Shown in pieces: positions 4,196-6,933 of a stretch of 6,933 nt of DNA. Made by a program: the position numbers and the translations under genes. Positions within the stretch are counted from its first letter, which is position 1. The number at the start of each line of letters is the position of its first letter. Source of the stretch: Nitrospirota bacterium (lineage in GTDB: Bacteria > Nitrospirota > Thermodesulfovibrionia > Thermodesulfovibrionales > Magnetobacteriaceae); NCBI GenBank assembly GCA_015233485.1, contig JADFXO010000088.1, positions 1-6,933 on the forward strand, in the 5' to 3' direction. The notes beneath the pieces are model-generated. The model was not told where the DNA came from. It saw nothing but the letters and a program-made list of their open reading frames with translations, and did not search any database.

Positions 4196-6933
4196 TTATT
4201 TGGATGGCGTTGCGTGATCTGCCACTATATTAGCGATCGCAGCCTGAGTATTGGTTTGGGCACCCAAGCATCGTATGGGGTGTAGTGCTGGAACACCAGA
4301 AAACTTACAATTTGTGTTATTTAGAACGTTGTTGTCCTTATATTCAACTGGAACATCAGTGAATGTCGCGGACGTATTGCCAGCTGATACACTGTTTTTT
4401 ATTGACTGGCTATCTTTTGAAACTACAACATCAGAGTCACCCATCAATAAATAGTTTGTTGATAAATAGTCTTCTACCGCTTGAATAGGTGTTTGTATTT
4501 TTTGAGGCGATTTACCAGCGATAGTACCTCCATAGTTCAGGGCCTCAATCAACCCAGTTCCCCCAACTGACTTCGTCAATTCTCCCACGTTCAACTCATT
4601 GCACACGGATATAGTTGAATTAGGTAAACTAATTATATTGAGTGTATAGCATAAGTATGGTAATAGCGAACCGTTATGAGGTGTGTCTACAGTGATCAAA
4701 TCTCCAACATCACCAGCATAAGCCGCATTGCCATCTCCGGGTTTGCATGTGCCGTTGTAAGAGATGGAACACGAGCCTACTGACGCCATATTCTCAATAT
4801 AAGCACGAGCGACCAACCCTCCCATGCTATGAGCAACAACAATAACATCTTTTATTTGAGTGATGGCAGTAATTTGTTTTATCACCTGCGAAAGCTCGTA
4901 CGCTTTGTTAAGTATCGAGATCTTGGCTACGTTTTGGATATCAATAGTATCAGTTATCATGGTGTCATCAGGATCGCGAAACTGTATACTAAAGAAGCGC
5001 GCCGATGACGGGACAGATAGTTTACTGACCTGTTGAAGTGTTTTATTGTCTGTTGATTTATAAAATACTACTGAATCCTGTTTACTTATGTAAATAGCGT
5101 AATAAAGAGTGTTGTCTGGATACAAGTCGCTCGGAAGCTGACCGGATGTTGACAGATAAGTTAGTAGAGGGTTTTTATCCGAATTGAATTCAGCAGCGAA
5201 GTCAGTGGCTTTACCCCAGATACCGTGCACAAAGAGAATGGGGCGACTTGCTTGAGAAGTGAATGTCGCTGTCACGCTCTTAGCTGTCGACATAGTAACC
5301 GAACAGGTCGTCAAGGTTCCACTGCACGCTCCGCTCCAACCGGCAAAAGTTGAGCCTTTGGATGCTGAAGCCGTTATAGTTACATTGTCGTTGGCGTTGT
5401 AGCAGGAAGAGCCGGGGGATACCGTTCCGTTCCCTGTACCTGCGGTGTTAACTGTAAGGGTGTATTGTTGAACTTTAAATGTTGTGCTTACACTTTTAGC
5501 CGATGACATTTTAACTATACATTGGTTGTTATTAGTACCAGAATTTGAATCACACCCTGTCCACACACCTCCGAGAGTTGATCCACTGCCTTGTGTTGCT
5601 GTAAGAGTAACGTTATCATTAGCGTTATATGTGGCTGTTCCGGTGTTGCCGCTCCAGTTAAGCGTACCTGGGGATGCTGTTATCGTTCCCGTACCCGTGC
5701 CGGATTTAGTAACCGATAATGCGAACGATTGAGTAACCGTCACGGCTATGCTTGCGCTCAGGTTATTTTTATCCGTTACTGTAACTGTTGCACTGCCTTG
5801 GGCTACACCGGTAATAGTTACCGTAGATCCGCTTATGCTTGCCGTGGCAACCTTTGTGTTTGATGATGTTACTGCATAAGGTGAAGTGCCGCCGCTAACA
5901 GTAGAGTTGATTGTCTTACCGGCTACCACACTAACACTGTTAGGATTTACCGTTGGCGGTGTTGGTGCTGCCGCTTGGTTTACTGTAAAAGTTTGACCGG
6001 CAATGGTCATAGTGCCTTGACGAGTACTTGTGCTGGTATTGGCAGCTACGGAATACGCAACTGAACCGCTGCCGTTGCCGCCGCCTGAGGTTTTGCTTAC
6101 CCAACTGGCATTACTGGCAGCTGTCCACGAGCACACGCTATTAGAGGCGGTTATGCTTACACTGCCTGAACCTGCACTATAGGCCACAGAATTACTGTTT
6201 GACGATAAAATATAAGTGCACGGTATAACATAGGTTTTATAAACAGTGCTTGATAACGCGCTGCAAGCCGAGCCGTTACAGGCCTTAATGCGATAGTAAT
6301 AGGTAGAATTGTTGCTTAGGCCAGTATGAGCATAAGCGGTGCTGCTGGTAGAAGGAAACGCGTTACTAGACTCAGTCACCGCATTACTGGTGCCCCAATA
6401 TATATTGTACTGAGTGGCGTTGCTTACACCATTCCAAGTAAGCTGGAAGCCGTTAGTTGTTTGAGAAATACTTAAAGACGGAGTAGAAGGAATCGGATTA
6501 AACGTCGCCGTTACGCTCTTGGCTGCTGACATCGTTACGCTGCACGTCGTTGACGTTCCACTGCACGCTCCGCTCCAACCCGCAAACGTTGATCCGCTGG
6601 CCGGTGTCGCTGTCACTGTTACGTTGGCATTAGCGTTGTAATTACTGCCCGACGCTGGTGTTACCGTACCGCTGCCTGTTCCAGCCTTGGTTACGGTTAG
6701 TGCATATTGCTGAACATTAAACGTCGCTGATACACTTTTATTTCCCGACATTGAAACCGTACACTGACTGCCGTTTGTAGAGTTGCAACCGCTCCAACCC
6801 GCAAAGGTTGAACCGCTGGACGCCGACGCGGTTAGAGATACGCTGGCATTGGCGTTGTATTTACTGCCCGACGTTGCGCCATTAACTGTACCGCTGCCTG
6901 CCCCAGATTTGGAAATAGTAAGGGTATACTGAG
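4196..6933 (-). CDS. large modular secreted protein with C-terminal lipase domain, N-terminus outside window
   Basis: The reverse strand is open from the right edge to TAA at 4198-4196, so 911 residues are seen and the start is missing. The ATG at 6751-6749 is internal; the repeat pattern continues upstream to the edge. Modules in order: InlB-like repeat (6933-6710), InlB-like repeat (6709-6497), fibronectin III (6496-6227; FQLTWNGVSNATQYNIYWG, YYYRIKAC), BACON (6226-5969; SCSW-type VCSWTAASNASWVSKTSGG, TMTIAGQTFTVNQAA), Ig-like bacterial (5968-5729), two more InlB-like repeats (5728-5468, 5467-5255), then an alpha/beta hydrolase (5254-4199). The lipase has the oxyanion motif ILFVHGIWG, the nucleophile elbow VVAHSMGGLVARAY (Ser codon 4828-4826), TVDTPHNGS, a likely catalytic Asp in GDSDVVVSKDSQ and a likely His in ALHPIRCLG. 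It would hydrolyse lipid or ester substrates outside the cell or on its surface, with the repeats as stalk or adhesive. A signal peptide is expected upstream, unseen. Paired Cys in the repeats suggest an oxidising, exported location. The substrate is unknown. Confidence 0.85.
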   Translation of the reverse strand, partial: QYTLTISKSGAGSGTVNGATSGSKYNANASVSLTASASSGSTFAGWSGCNSTNGSQCTVSMSGNKSVSATFNVQQYALTVTKAGTGSGTVTPASGSNYNANANVTVTATPASGSTFAGWSGACSGTSTTCSVTMSAAKSVTATFNPIPSTPSLSISQTTNGFQLTWNGVSNATQYNIYWGTSNAVTESSNAFPSTSSTAYAHTGLSNNSTYYYRIKACNGSACSALSSTVYKTYVIPCTYILSSNSNSVAYSAGSGSVSITASNSVCSWTAASNASWVSKTSGGGNGSGSVAYSVAANTSTSTRQGTMTIAGQTFTVNQAAAPTPPTVNPNSVSVVAGKTINSTVSGGTSPYAVTSSNTKVATASISGSTVTITGVAQGSATVTVTDKNNLSASIAVTVTQSFALSVTKSGTGTGTITASPGTLNWSGNTGTATYNANDNVTLTATQGSGSTLGGVWTGCDSNSGTNNNQCIVKMSSAKSVSTTFKVQQYTLTVNTAGTGNGTVSPGSSCYNANDNVTITASASKGSTFAGWSGACSGTLTTCSVTMSTAKSVTATFTSQASRPILFVHGIWGKATDFAAEFNSDKNPLLTYLSTSGQLPSDLYPDNTLYYAIYISKQDSVVFYKSTDNKTLQQVSKLSVPSSARFFSIQFRDPDDTMITDTIDIQNVAKISILNKAYELSQVIKQITAITQIKDVIVVAHSMGGLVARAYIENMASVGSCSISYNGTCKPGDGNAAYAGDVGDLITVDTPHNGSLLPYLCYTLNIISLPNSTISVCNELNVGELTKSVGGTGLIEALNYGGTIAGKSPQKIQTPIQAVEDYLSTNYLLMGDSDVVVSKDSQSIKNSVSAGNTSATFTDVPVEYKDNNVLNNTNCKFSGVPALHPIRCLGAQTNTQAAIANIVADHATPSK
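5255..5728 (-). repeat. tandem InlB-like repeats preceding the lipase
   Basis: Two more repeat modules precede the lipase domain. The first is longer (87 residues) and divergent, with a TLGGVWTGCD variant and an inserted SPGTLNWSGNTG segment. The second is a close match to the 6709-6497 copy (STFAGWSGACSG, CSVTMS.AKSVTATF). They are separated from the N-terminal pair by FN3, BACON and Ig-like modules, so copies were shuffled rather than simply amplified in place. Confidence 0.7.
6497..6933 (-). repeat. tandem InlB-like repeats, N-terminal pair
   Basis: Two adjacent modules of about 71-75 residues share QY.LT..K.G.GSGTV, YNANA.V..TA...SGSTFAGWSG, C......C.V.MS..KSV.ATFN. This is the PF18998-like 'InlB B-repeat' pattern. 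The first copy is complete or nearly so at the window edge, so the repeat array probably continues outside. Confidence 0.7.

Noticed and set aside
5484..5732. 82-codon plus-strand frame opposite the lipase gene
   Set aside because: It is a mirror of the Thr/Val/Ser-rich repeat coding on the minus strand, with no start signals.

Overview
This is an accessory, toxin-antitoxin-rich stretch of a bacterial chromosome or mobile element. The organism is probably a Gram-negative environmental bacterium. The style of the genes (PIN, AbrB and Phd modules, a DUF1016 relic, and a large secreted InlB/BACON/FN3-repeat protein) would suit Desulfobacterota, Nitrospirota or a similar lineage, but that placement is a guess. 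The sequence itself shows only sigma70-like promoters, purine-rich ribosome binding sites, modest GC content and many decayed genes.

Layout. (1) Positions 1-119, minus strand: the first 39 codons of what looks like a CHC2 zinc-finger primase-like protein. It has a near-consensus promoter (245-273) and a hairpin at the predicted 5' end of its mRNA. (2) Positions about 300-818: mostly non-coding. It contains a short relic (415-534) whose codons look like the variable region of a diversity-generating retroelement (DGR) target, with no reverse transcriptase in the window. (3) Positions 743-1548: a complete Phd/YefM antitoxin plus PIN toxin operon, with a TTGACT-N17-TAAGAT promoter and a 26-bp dyad operator. 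(4) Positions 1763-2328: an AbrB-type antitoxin followed by a RelE/ParE-type toxin broken by a one-base frameshift. The lesion lies at the edge of a perfect 10-bp inverted repeat. (5) Positions 2344-2675: a degraded DUF1016 (YhcG-like) gene. (6) Positions 2672-3415: a second intact operon, a DUF104-like antitoxin plus PIN toxin, driven by TTGACA-N17-TAATCT. (7) Positions 3454-4050: an intact small serine recombinase. (8) Positions 4145-4185: a 12-bp-arm hairpin between convergent genes. (9) Positions 4196-6933, minus strand: the C-terminal 911 residues of a large modular, presumably secreted protein. Repeated InlB-like, FN3, BACON and Ig-like modules end in an alpha/beta-hydrolase lipase domain. 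Its N-terminus lies beyond the right edge.

Taken together, this looks like a patchwork of addiction modules that has been repeatedly rebuilt: two live pairs, one half-dead pair and one dead nuclease-like gene, all on the plus strand. They lie between an opposing primase-like gene and a site-specific recombinase, which suggests an integrated element or a hotspot for gene gain and loss. The lipase gene appears to be an independent neighbour. The most unusual signal is the DGR-like variable-region relic. The frameshift at a perfect inverted repeat is the clearest mutational footprint.
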